From contig NC_081415.1 of assembly GCF_030272615.1 (NCBI RefSeq), forward strand, positions 416,420,757 through 416,484,756: a DNA stretch of 64,000 nt, given 5' to 3'. This DNA comes from Cryptomeria japonica. Taxonomy: Eukaryota; Streptophyta; Pinopsida; Cupressales; Cupressaceae. The notes beneath the pieces are model-generated. The model was not told the origin of the DNA, searched no databases, and was given only the letters and a program-made list of their open reading frames with translations. A program made the position numbers and the translations under genes. Shown here in pieces: positions 34,233-45,512 of the stretch (the first letter of the stretch is position 1; every line of letters starts with the position of its first letter).

Positions 34233-35180
34233 TGAGGAATAAGTCCTATTATTAGAGACTAGGAACTAGGGGGAGACACATTCTAGGTCATTTGTCTAAC
34301 TAGAGCAATGCATATACAATGGTTTTGGACCATTGTTTATTATAATTCATGACTAGAGGCTGGTTACCATGTATAAGTATAGTCGCAGGAAAGACAATTA
34401 CAATCCAGAACAGTTAGGAAACAATCATGTTTAAATTGTTGATGCTTCGCCTTTTCTTTAATGATGGTTCCTCTTCTCGGTAGAGGTTGCATAGACAAAT
34501 ATGTTGGTATGGCTTAAACTTTGGAAGTTTGGTATTTCAAGGTGCTACATGGCATTGAGTTCTTACAGGGAACATCATGTAAAGACTATTGACTTTGTTC
34601 ACCAACTTTGGAGGATCCAAATGAGCTATCTATTTGATGCAATATTTTGATACATGATCTGATCTAATCTCAAGTGTTGTGGTGTTGAGTTTAAGTGTCA
34701 AAACAATGTAATGATCTAGTCTAACAATTCATGGGGCATTACCTTGCACCCCATGAGGGTAGTGCTCGTCAACCTTGTGAGAGGAACCCCTTGAGTCATT
34801 AGCAAAGAAAATCGAGCATAGCACTGAGGAACAAGGCACATACATTATTTGAATTTTTTTTTTAATGACACTAGAATTGAAGCTACAATATAAAGATGAT
34901 CATTTTCACCCAAGACCTTACAAAAATCTTGCCAGCAATCCAAGTGCCAAGATCAGCTCACTTCAAACGAAATTGACAAGGAAGGACTATTCAAATGTAC
35001 ATTAGGAATAAAAATAAGTATGTCATTAATGGATTTTTTGACATAGTTGATGCTAGTTGCCATCCACACTGTACCATAAATGCCATTCATTCTAAAGTTT
35101 CCTAGCACTCTTTCTAACCACCCACTCCATGGTAAACTTTGTATTTTATCCCCAATCCACTCCCTAATCTTGATCATCAC
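34233..35180. other. no gene seen
   Basis: Anonymous sequence. A 75-codon minus-strand frame (34,953-35,180) is open, but its sequence matches nothing I recognise. Confidence 0.4.
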
Positions 35181-35449
35181 TGTTAGGAATATTGCATCAT
35201 AGGATGCAAATAGTAGTTATGTATAAAATAAATAGGTTTGTTATAGTTTGTTAAGTAGGTTAATATATTAGAGGTATGAATGTGTTGTGTTGTTAAAACA
35301 ACTCAATATATTTGGGTAAATTGTTTTGGGAGTTTCCTATAATGTAGGAGATTAAACTCCTATATAAGTGTGATGTATCTGATTGAAAATAATAGAAGCA
35401 CACATATTTAGTTTTTTATTATTGCAGCTTTTGTCTGTTGTGCTATGCA
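35181..35449 (+). repeat. LTR related to the 54,251-57,010 element (solo or truncated)
   Basis: Starts TGTTAGGAATATTGC and shares several blocks in order with the LTRs of the minus-strand element at 54,251-57,010: GTTGTTAAAACAACTCAATA, GGAGTTTCCTATAATGTAGG and ATTTAGTTTTTTATTATT. CCTATATAAGTG near 35,359 is the TATA box. No primer site follows and no target duplication was found, so it is a solo or broken copy. Confidence 0.65.
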
Positions 35450-35559
35450 CCCTTCCCCATCTCAGATAGGGACCCCTGTCGAACCTGCTTCGCCTAAGAG
35501 AAAGAGGGGGGCTTTGTGTTCAAAAGCTTACCCTTCTTTTGCCGTCCAATTGCTTGAAA

Positions 35560-36840
35560 TACCATCAAAAACACCAAAGAAAACCCCGACTTTTGCTTAG
35601 AATCGACAATCACTCAAAAATAAAATCGTGGAGGTAAAAAAAAAACGAAGCTGTTTTTTTAATCATTTCCCTTGTTTTCTCCGATGCAAATGCTTAAGGT
35701 AAGAACAAGGAAAAAGTTTGGGCTTCAAGTTTGATTGCTTTTTTTTTAGATGTTCTCCCTTATTTCTCCTGACATAAATACCGAACAAAACAAAGAAAGG
35801 GTGCCAACATGAAGTTAAAGAATGAAGCAAAACAAATAAAACAAAGTTCAGATTTTTGGTAGAACGTGAGGAAAGGTAAAATACGTTTAGGTGTTCTCTT
35901 TTTGAAAGAATAAAATCATTTTGTCCCTGCCTTTGTCAATGCCGAAATAACACCGAAAATTACTGGCCAAGCACTTAAGGTAAAACAAGTTCGTGTGTTT
36001 CTTAGTTGCTATCACCTTAAACAATGCCAAACAAAACATTGATATAAACATCGAAAAGGTGTCTAAACAAAGTAAATATAGTATCGAGATTAAGTGAAAT
36101 GACAAAAAGAAAGTTCGGGCTCATTTTTTTAAATGCATCGGTTGTTGCTAACGCCTCCTCCCAAGTCGAATAAAATACCGAAAAAGGGTAAAGGCGAGTT
36201 AAAGTCAAATGTCTCCTTTTAATCGAATCAGGCTCTTGCTATCACCCTTTAGAATACCGAAAATAATATCGAAAAAGGACAACATGTTTAAGAAAACAAC
36301 ACAGCAAAATTCGGCCTTATCTTGTTGAAAGAAAGGAAATGTGAATAGTAGGGCCTTTTATTTACTCTGGCCCACCAAGAATAACCTGGAAAGGAAGTGC
36401 TAACGCAGTAATAAGAAGTTGAAGCTTTCAAAATGCATGAAACCATTCTCTTCATAACAGGCTGATAGAATACTAGAGCAAATCGTTTCCTTTTCAGAAG
36501 ATGAATGCATAAGGGGCGATTAAGAGGAGAGTTGTATTTTCAACATAGGACGTGAGAAAGGGGGGAAAAAGCAAAATCATTTGTTTGCTAAAACATCGAA
36601 TTTGCATTTCATGGCAAATGGGTAAAAGACTGAAGTTTCAAAGCAAAGGTCGAACTTTTTAAACAAAAGAAAGCCGAAGTTGATTTTCTTCTATACCCTC
36701 AAAAAGCCGTAAAATGATACCGAAAAGCAAACACTCAAAGGATGAAGCATAATTTATTGAATATTCCTCTCTCAAAAATGAGAGTTTGATAGCATTTATT
36801 TGTGTGTTTAAGATCAACCCACAACCATGATCAAAGAGTT
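35560..36840. repeat. CCGAAA-type degenerate array
   Basis: Over about 1.3 kb, words like ATACCGAAAA, ATGCCGAAATAA, AACATCGAAAAGG and AATACCGAAAATAA recur every 40-100 bases. AAAG(T)TCGGGCT, GTAAAATA and TTGCTATCACC pieces lie between them. The reverse-complement texture is seen at 58,890-60,240. On the minus strand it follows the accessory ORF at 38.2-37.0 kb, so it is probably that element's 3' region. Confidence 0.55.
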
Positions 36841-36989
36841 TTCTTTGTCTTTTCAGGTCTAGAGCACGGTATGATTAAATGATGGTAAAGAGGGACATCT
36901 CGACAACTTGCAAGGCTAGAAGGAAGAACCACAATGCAAAGGAGCCGATGTGAATATATGTTGATGCCTAACTTATGTTGAGCTAACTG

Positions 36990-38160
36990 GATTGCATGAA
37001 TTGTCATCAGCTATCTAGCCAATTCCATTAGGATGATCTTGTCGGTAGGATATCTCAGAAGCATATATGGCTGATCTTCAAAACATCCAAGTCTCATGTA
37101 AGTGAAAGTTGGGAACTGAAGGAACAAACATCCATACTCATTCACCTTCTTCCAGGCTGCCTTAGACACTCTCTTGTGCTTAAGTGTTTTATCAAACAAG
37201 CACATGAAGTGACCAAAAAAGGCATCCTGCACGCTCCTGTAATAAATCCTACTAGGTCTCAAAGTGAGTTTCTCATAATATTTCCATAATGGTACCAGCG
37301 ATCTGTCACCTTTGGTAGAAAGACTAGGAAGTTGTCTAAGTGACGCTGCTATGTACACTAGGTAAGAATTCATGTAGAAAGTGAGGGTGGTTAGCACTTG
37401 TGAGAGCTGCTCACATAGGTTATCACTGATTACTTCACCCTAAAAGATATGAGATTGAGCTTTTTTCATGACCACAATGTATTTGTACATCCAGATTTCA
37501 AATACATTAGACTGTTTCAACCCCATCTTTCTGCTCAGAAGTGTGATCATATCACTGATTTCTTCAACGAAATCAGATCGATACAACTTAGGCCACCAAG
37601 AGAAATAGGTCCCGGGAGTCTTAAGCCATTTAGAATTGATATGTCTTATGCAATTTGATCTCTTTTGGTTGTAGTGATCCAGAGCACTCTTCATGGAAGC
37701 ATTTGCAGATACTGGGGCAGCGGGGACCTTGAAGATTTTATCGATGGTTTTTGCATCCAATTTGATAATAGTATTACCATTGTCATCCTTGATTGTCCTA
37801 GATCCATTGTCAAAATGAGCGGCACAGGCAAGAACAAATTTTGGTTCCAAGGTCGCCATTAGGAAAGTAGGAACCAAGTGAATATACTATTTAGGAGCAA
37901 ATGCATGCCATGGCTTGGCGATCCTTCCGCTCTTTCAAGGAGCTTAGACATATCAACATGCCCGATCTCCACGTCTTTAATTTCATCAACATGAGAGCTC
38001 ACTTGAGAAGGGGAAATTTCATTCTGATACTTGTCATATTTGTATTTCATCTTCTTGTTGGAAGGAGATGGAGGCTCTTCTGTCATTGAACAAGAATTTG
38101 CAACACTGTGATGAAAACTCCAAAGAGTTAAGACATCTTCATAGGCTATTGGAGAAGCCA
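36990..38160 (-). pseudogene. retroelement accessory ORF (minus strand)
   Basis: Three minus-strand frames form one broken ORF. It starts at 38,160 (MASPIAYEDVLTLWSFHHS), shifts frame near 37,880, then runs from 37,877 through a TAG near 37,440 to 37,011. TAG replaces a likely Gln in ELAR*LMTIHAIQLAQ. Blocks include AAHFDNGSRTIKDDNGNTII, KLDAKTIDKIFKVP, FYMNSYLVYIAASLRQLP and FLQFPTFTYMRLGCFEDQP, with LLRYPTDKIILMELAR near the end. I recall similar proteins as accessory ORFs of large plant Gypsy elements, but no function is known. It shares no strong motif with the Athila-like aORF at 16.9 kb. Confidence 0.55.
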
Positions 38161-38381
38161 TGATATCTCCCTTAAATGAAAGAGTTTGGAAAAACAATGT
38201 CCAACTTTAGACCTATCATGATATTTATCATGGAGAAAGTGAAAAAGAATGGACAAGCTTGAAAGATGCATTATGATAATGACAAAAGCAAAATTTTGGA
38301 TCTCAAGGGATGGAATGCAAGTGCAATGAACTTGGAATGTGCAAGTGGAAGAGTGTGAACTTGGAAGAATGTTGAAACTTT

Positions 38382-38887
38382 ACTTGCAATTGGGTCTTGG
38401 AGACCCAAATGCAAGTGTACAAGTTTGTGAAAAATGATATGAGCTTGCAATCGGGTCTTGGGGACCCGATTGCAAGTACGTGTTATGGCAAAAGAAAGGC
38501 AAAAAAAGTTTGCAATCGGGTCTTGGAAACTGATTGCAAGTGAAAATGATAGCAAATGAGTGGCATCATGTAAACTTGCAGTCGGGTCTCCAAGGCCTGA
38601 TTGCAAGTGTGGATGATATACTTGCAAAGGCGTATATGCATAATCAATTTAACCATCGACATCCTTAATTGCAAGAGTAAAGGAACGATAAGAATGACCT
38701 TGCGTTAAAGAGAGCGTGGATGATATCCTTGCAGTTGGGTCAGGAAGACCCGATTGCAAGCCAACAAATTACAAGGGACGACACAAACTTGCAATTGGGT
38801 CTTCAAGATCCAACTACAAGTAAACACATTATGACATGAAAGCAAACAAAAAGGTTTGCAATCGGGCTTCAATGGCCTGACTACAAG
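38382..38887. repeat. hairpin array, left part (seven units)
   Basis: Seven copies of a 35-base inverted repeat: arms ACTTGCAATYGGGTC and GACCCGATTGCAAGT with a loop of about 5 bases. They lie at 38,382, 38,444, 38,509, 38,574, 38,727, 38,787 and 38,854 (starts). Spacers are about 30 bases, except one of about 120, and are unlike each other. Two more units are at 41,307 and 41,378, beyond an inserted LTR. Confidence 0.9.
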
Positions 38888-39162
38888 CGTAGATGATATA
38901 CTTGCAAAGGAAAAAGACTCACCACTCACCATGCACACTTGAAGATTGAAATCATAAACCCAAACGAAACTGGAATACTTTGCAAAAAAGTGAAAGAACA
39001 TAAGCATAGTCGGGTTATAGAAACACGAACTCAGAAAAGCGCTCAAAAACGCAAAGGAGGGCAAGATTACAAGACAAAAACAATAACAAGGATGCCTAAA
39101 GAAAAATATTTAAACGCATGAAAAGCACCATACTTGGAAAACGGAAAGCTTGAAAAATTTTT

Positions 39163-41044
39163 TGTAATGTCCCCTTCTCATTGACGACCTTCCAGTGGTC
39201 CATTAGCCTATTCCTGAGACCCGTAGGCTAGGTGGAATGAAGAATGAGGGTCCAACATTGATGAAACAAGGACTTACTATTTTTAGTAAGTCAGGGAATG
39301 GCCATTTTGGTGATACTGTCCTACTGAGCTCTCCATGCTTTGCCTCTGGACGCGAAGATCATGCTTTTCGGAGCATTAATTCTTGACTTACTATTTTTAG
39401 TAAGTGGCAGTGTGGCATAATTCTATTTTTGGCAGTGGACAGGGTTCTGATTCTGCAGCAGTTCTGTGGTCGTCTTGGCTCAGTTTCATCCTAGTTTTGA
39501 TAATAATCAGTACGGGAGTCATATGTGATATAATTAAATATTATTTCCTTATCCTAAGGTTTAATATTTAATTAATCTGTTTAATTGCTACTGATTATCG
39601 AATTTGGGATTAATGTCTATATTTTTCCTAAGTTTTTGGCAAATTTCATGTTTATTAAAGAGATGTCGAAATATTTGAGAGAGGTATTATTTTTATGATT
39701 TATCTCTAATATTTGCCAAAGTGTAACGTGGGTCCATGCCTTGGGCGTGGAGTTTGACTTGTGGGAAATGGCGCCACACTTGGGGTCCACATGTAGTGGA
39801 ATGAAATGCAAATGAAAGGCGTTGAATTTGAAGGAATTTGCATTTGGGTTTGAGGTGTGTGAAGTTATAAATATGAGACTTGGGCTCCCATTTGCATCAT
39901 CTTGAAAAATTGTAATGTTATGCTGCCGGTTTGGCGACAGAACTTGAGGCTTCGGAGTGCGTCTCCCTAGTGCTACCCGGTTTCGTACTTGAAATACAGT
40001 ACCTAGCTGTGCATTGTATTCTCTACATTCTCAGAGTTTGCTTAGACATTTTTGGTGTTGAAATGATGTTGGAGACTTGCTGTTTTGCCTGTGGCTGAAG
40101 CACATTTTCAATCACACCTCTCTGCTGGAGCGTCTGGCGGTTATGGGTATCAACTCTATCCTCCTTCCCAACAATGGCGATACATTCTGTGAGTTTATAG
40201 CAATTTTAATTAAGCTTTGAATTTCCTAGATTAAATCGAAATTCCTAGGTATGGCGTGGGTTTCTGATATTGCATTGGGATGCGTGCAAATTAAATAAGG
40301 GGTTGTTTGGGTTGTGGCTTTAATCGGTTGTCATTGCACATGTTATATGGTAGGTTTGGGATTGGTTTGAGTAGATTCGGATGTAAAATGAGGGAGTTAT
40401 GAGCATTCTAGCATTTCCATAGGTTGCTGATTTGTAATTCCAGCCTGCAGTTTGGATGTAGCAGAAATTCATTGTTCGTAATATTATAATCTTCATCACT
40501 CTTCTCATCTTACCTCTATTTTGTAAGGTTGTTTCAGTAGTACTGATCAATCATTCTTGCTGTCCTTATTTGTAATTCCCACTGCATAAGTGGAAGAGGC
40601 TGGCTTAGCCGCCTTCTTGCTTTGAATTCAGTTTATGTACTCAGTCCTCCCACTGAATAAGTGGTCGAGTGATAAGTTTAATGCAATTGTCCTCCCGCTG
40701 AAATATGCGGTAGAGTGATAGCTTAATGTAATGTCCTCCCGCTGAAATATGCGGTAGAGTGATTGAATTTCAGTTTTTTGTCATTTTCCCTTGGCTGGTT
40801 TACCGCCAAGAGTTTGGTTTCTATCCTGCTGGATAAGCAGAAGGGGCTGGCTTGCCACCCAGGCATTGTAATTTCAGTTTGATTTTTGGTGCTAATGATC
40901 CCCGGAACACCATATGCTCTCACCCTCCCAGATTGGGCTCTCGGTGAACAAAAGGTGGAAGGGTTCCCTTTCGGCAGTTTGGATTATTTCTCTAACCTTA
41001 ACGGGTTGTGGTGTTTGCTTGCAAACTCTTATTGTTAAAAAACA
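39163..41044 (+). repeat. probable solo LTR (TGTAATGTCCCC family)
   Basis: Starts TGTAATGTCCCC, as does the LTR at 63,576, and probably ends GTTAAAAAACA. TTATAAATATGAG near 39,865 is the likely TATA box. ATTTTT precedes the start and follows the end, a possible 6-base target duplication, though in low-complexity sequence. It lies inside the hairpin array. Two copies of ACTTACTATTTTTAGTAAGT lie at 39,272 and 39,386, and a row of mini-hairpins at 40,579-40,840. At 1882 bases it is long for a single LTR, so another insertion inside it cannot be excluded. Confidence 0.6.
40579..40840. repeat. five mini-hairpins in the LTR
   Basis: Stems at 40,579 (CCACT-gcata-AGTGG), 40,650 (CCACT-gaata-AGTGG), 40,695 and 40,739 (CCGC-TGAAATAT-GCGG) and 40,826 (CTGCT-ggata-AGCAG). 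Units 3 and 4 are a tandem copy of about 44 bases. The paired bases change together between units. Confidence 0.75.
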
Positions 41045-41306
41045 ATTTTTTTTTTACTGGGATATTTCAAAAATCACCCAAATCGCAAATGCAACTTCGA
41101 AGATCTGAATGAAGCTTTAAACTTTTGCAAGGTCTTCAAATAGGCAATTAGAAGGAAAAACACTCCTATAATACAATGACTGGCATATGAATGAGACTCT
41201 TCCTAAAACGCAGGTAATAAAGAGAAAGAACAAAGGAGTCGGGTTTAGAGAGCACTGAAACAAGCGAGGAAAAATACCATATGCTTTGCCTTTTGTCAAA
41301 TCATAT

Positions 41307-41412
41307 ACTTGTAATTGGGTCTTGGAGATCCGATTGCAAGTTAGCGAACTTTCCTTTTATTTCAAAGTAATGAAATGACTTGTAATTGGGCCTCTAGGAC
41401 CTGATTACAAGT
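41307..41412. repeat. hairpin array, right part (two units)
   Basis: Two further 35-base hairpins at 41,307-41,341 and 41,378-41,412, continuing the array from 38,887. A decayed third lies near 41,424-41,480. Confidence 0.85.
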
Positions 41413-41489
41413 GAAACTTATTCACTTGCAATGGCATCTAAAAGTTCCTGTTACTTGTAATTTGATCTTTAAAACCCAAAATTGCACAA

Positions 41490-42000
41490 AAAGGAGGAAA
41501 AAAGACATTCATAATTGACCCAAAACTGGACAAGAATGACAAGAACACACTAGCAATAAGACAAACAAATACGAGTTTTGAACCCTCGTAAAATGCGCCT
41601 TAGAGACAAAAACAACAAATTTTAAGCAAAAATTTGTAGGGGTTGTCAAAAATTAAGACCACAAATCTGCATATACCCCATTTAAGATCTGCATATTCTA
41701 TTTTCTTCTCCCTTTCTCAAATCTTATTTCAGATCCCTCTACATGCTTCTGCTCTGAATCTGCTCTAGATCTTGTCTAATTCCACTTTATTCCCCTTCAA
41801 ATGAAGCTCTCTTCTCCCTTTTATATCTCATGTTTGAGGGAGTGATAACTTTTCTTTCATGCGTTTTGATCATTCATTAAACTTAACTAAATTTTACTTA
41901 TTTTAATTTTATTCTTTTATATTTTATTTTTATTCCATTATATTTTAATTTAATTATTAGCATTTATTATTAAATCCTATTTCAAAATGGGGACATTGCA
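41490..42000 (-). repeat. LTR start, TGCAATGTCCCC family (minus)
   Basis: On the minus strand it starts at 42,000 with TGCAATGTCCCCATTTTG. GAGATATAAAAGGGAG near 41,825 is a clear TATA box. The other end is not defined. It interrupts the gag-like frame of the next element to the right. Confidence 0.6.
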
Positions 42001-42300
42001 AGCTGAAGCTATCATGATTTCGCTTAAACAAGATAATGATTAACCTTACATCATTTTCCTTGTGTCTAAACAATTTTTGCTTACCCAAGGAAGCCACTGC
42101 AGGAATCGTAGTTGCTTGTATTACCTGAGCAGGAGACTGATCCCTCATATGCAAACAATCGTCTATTTCCTTCAAGGTGCTGAGAAGAATGTCTTTTGTT
42201 TGAGATAGCTGTTCAAGATTATCTCCTGCATTGAAAGGATTTTTGACCAACTCTTCTTCCTTTTATGATGTCATGATTAACAACCCGAACAGGTTGCCAT
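42001..42300 (-). pseudogene. leader / possible gag start of a minus-strand LTR element
   Basis: Just downstream of a primer site, a minus-strand frame starts at 42,250 with MVKNPFNAGDNLEQLSQTKD and ILLSTLKEIDDCLHMRDQ, then is cut by the LTR that begins at 42,000. The position fits the start of gag, but the protein has no motif I recognise. Confidence 0.4.
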
Positions 42301-42307
42301 GATAAAT

Positions 42308-42321
42308 CTGCTCTGATACCA
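42308..42321 (-). promoter_or_regulatory. primer binding site, initiator tRNA-Met type
   Basis: On the minus strand TGGTATCAGAGCAG follows the LTR end after one base. TGGTATCAGAGC is the standard primer site complementary to the 3' part of plant initiator tRNA-Met, used by most Copia and many Gypsy elements. Confidence 0.9.
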
Positions 42322-42322
42322 C

Positions 42323-43949
42323 TGCAATAACCTGAAGGAATTTTCTATACAAATTTTTCAATGTTCTTCATCCTTGTTCTGAGATTGTTTTCCCAGTTCG
42401 CTTGAAGAGCTATATCTTCTTTTTTGTTTAACAAATAGTCAAAGGAAATATCCAATTTCACAAAGCTATTACATAATATAATTTTCTGGTGAGTTTCTTA
42501 CAACCCATATATTGCTGATACAAAATAATGTAAACTGCAAATTAACATTAATATTAAAATTCAGAGAATAAGCAGATATTGTTTTCTGATCTTTTCAAAG
42601 TCTTCAAACATTATAAACAGCAGTCAATGGATAAACCCCTCTTCAAGGTTGTACGACACGAAATGGGAGGTATGACAGTCCCATAACAACTGCGACTTCC
42701 TTCAAAAGCACTGATAGCAGTTAATACGCCTCAATGAGGCTGCAGCTAGGCTTGGAATAGCCTTCCAGGGCCATGTTGGCATCACGCTTAGACTTTAAGC
42801 TCCCAACAATAGCTTTTGATCCCTCTTTTTGCTGGTTGGAATGTAAGGAGAAGTACGACTGGGTTGGTACTCACCTATTAATTAAAAAATATTCATTTTG
42901 AAGCACTCCACCAGCACACATTGCACTGAATTTATTTCTGCTCATCACTTGCACACACAACACTGGTAAATCTTTTAATTTTCACTGGCACACACCACGA
43001 TGAAATCTATCAGATGTTTGTAAATCTTTAACTAATCTGTACCCTTCTGCATAAGTGTGAAATCTGAATGACTTGACCCACAAATCAGCTAGGGTGGATC
43101 TCCTGTCATCAAAACTGATCTTTGCTGTAGGGGTTTTCATCCCAAGGCTGAAAGCTGCACGACAACTCAAACTCCCACAAAGGGTTTCAAACTTTCAACA
43201 AAGAAAAATAATCTAGAATGAAACAAATGAAACCCTTTAGCCCTTTTTATAGTCTTCTCGGGAACTATCTGGAATTTAATATTTTGAATTACCTTTTTTA
43301 AATAATAATCCTTATTGCTCTGAAAGGTGACTTTATTTAATTATTTGCTCTTTTCCGGCACTTTTAATAAATGCACTTCATAAATAATTGATTCAAGTCT
43401 TCTTTAAATAATGCATTTTTAACAACTTACAAGTAATCATTTAATTATTAATTATTTCCCGCATAACCAGCTGAAAATATGGAAAATGCCAAAATAGTCC
43501 AGAAGTGAAAACTGAAGGTGCCAATATACTCAGGAACTCCTTGGAGATCCAACTTACTAAAAATATACACACTCCAAAAATAGAATTTTTCTCCAAGAAG
43601 TTTGAAGTGCACCAAAGTCGAAATTGCTTTGGGAAAGCGTCAACTGATTCAACATGATCCCCAAAGCTAAATGTCAATAACCAAACTCCAAATTGATAAG
43701 GGTCTCTCCTTCCTAGAAAGCTAGAGCTAACATAGATGCAAGAATGACTGCATTGGTCTAGATAAATATCTAGGAGTGCAACAATAGGGCGAAACATACT
43801 TGATACATATATACTTGTGACATATGGGGAAATATACCATATACTTGTGACATATTGGGAAATATACCTACTTTATCCTTGTCATAGAGACCTTAGAATT
43901 AAAATGCTTTTGCTTTGTAGGCAGAGGGGACATCATTGCGATTTTAACA
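42323..43949 (-). repeat. 5' LTR of a minus-strand element
   Basis: On the minus strand it starts at 43,949 with TGTTAAAATCGCAATGATG followed by TCCCC, and ends TTATTGCA at 42,323, one base before the primer site, about 1627 bases. GACTATAAAAAGGGC near 43,250 is the TATA box. ATGTCCCC near its start links it loosely to other LTRs in the window. No right-side target duplication partner is visible because the element's other end was not found. Confidence 0.75.
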
Positions 43950-45507
43950 TTCCTAGTAACTAAAGTTGATTTTGGAAGGTGGACCCCTTTGTTCTTGTTT
44001 GAGGTTAGAGAATGCCTTGAGTTGGTGTGATTGCATTTAGTCTAGATGCAGTTATTGTTGTAGCAAACTCTAGGTATAGAGATCTGCTGTGTGAGCTTAG
44101 GGATCTGCCCTAATGGTCAATGTTAGAACCTGAATGGATGTAATAAGTGGTTTAAGTGTTTGAACCTTGAGCATCACCTGCTCAATAAAAAGTTAAAGTT
44201 AAGACTGTTAAAGATATGGTATTTTGACACATTATTGTTTGGCATTCTCTAGAGATAATAAACAGGATCATGATGCTAGCAATAGGGAACATGTATAGAC
44301 ACTTTCTGAGATGAATTAGGAAGAACCTTTCTGTCTTTTGAAAGGTTAAAACTATTTTAAGTGGTTCAGTGGGAGATGAAAATTTAAAGTATTGTAATGG
44401 CAACACTGTGCAAAAAAGAGTAGATACATTTAAGATATGCATGACTTTTTGTTACATGGGCATAAGTATTTGGTTGTGGAAGGTATTTTCCAATGGACGA
44501 TATAAGGAAGTTATGAGGCTGTACCCCCTATTGTTTGACCAGCCACAGATTCTATATCATATTTTTTTCATGTATTACCAATACCAAGATGTTCCAACCC
44601 AATGTTATTACCATTGAGTTGAGGGAATTGTATTCTAGAACGATCGAATCAAAAAAGAAAAAATGCATTTGGCATGTGAAATGCAGCAACTTATTTTTTT
44701 TGGAGAAGTAGCAGTTCCAAAATTAAAGATTATGAACCATTAGCTGGATGCACATGATTTGAAGGATAAAATTCTTATATTTGGAGTATGTTTCTAACTT
44801 TTAGGAGCATATATTAGATTAGATGTGGAAGCATATACTTTTTGAAGGATATTTGAAGAGGAAAGTTAAGAAGTTGGGTGAGTTAAGGCATTGGCTTTGA
44901 AACAATAGTTGTGTAGGAGGAAGACTTGAATCTTGAGTCAATGAGCTCCATCAACAACTTGAGCTGGAAACAAAAGAAAAAAAGGATGTCAAATAAAATT
45001 TGATCAGCATTCTTAAGACAATTGATAGAGTTTGATGAGTTTTTCTGAAGTTGAAAATCTTATATTAAGAGTTTCAATAAAGTATTTTGACCATTGTCAC
45101 ATCTATGGCAGATTCAGTGATTTCATCAAAATCATCTAGAACTCAATAAATTCAAATGGTGAGTAGTCCTTACAGTTGGAATATTCTTCCTCCACCTATG
45201 TTGCCTATCTCTATCAAATAAGATGCCATTGAACCTCAGTTTGCAAGTGTCAACACAGAGAACAAATCCTTGGTTGAAGGGAGGATATGTAGGCATAGAA
45301 AATAAAATATTAATCAATGAATCTTTCCCTAAGCTTATAATTATTATCAAAGAATGGAGAACTGTCTTTAGATTTTGGAAGTAGTTATATAGCGTATAAC
45401 TATTAATATTTTGATAGACTGTGTGTTTACATTTGGTGTATTTGGAGAATTGTCTCTAACTGACACTTGCTGATGCTCTGTCTTTATATTCATTTGTTGA
45501 CTATCAC
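43950..45507. other. no gene seen
   Basis: About 1.5 kb of AT-rich sequence with short chance frames only. No repeat family or RNA gene was recognised. Confidence 0.5.
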
Positions 45508-45512
45508 AAAAG
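45508..45512. repeat. target-site duplication AAAAG (left)
   Basis: AAAAG precedes the solo LTR and recurs at 46,341-46,345. Confidence 0.8.

Noticed and set aside
38382-41412. CRISPR array
   Set aside because: Regular-looking repeats with spacers, but the units are imperfect palindromes that vary, the setting is plant retroelement DNA, and no cas gene is present.
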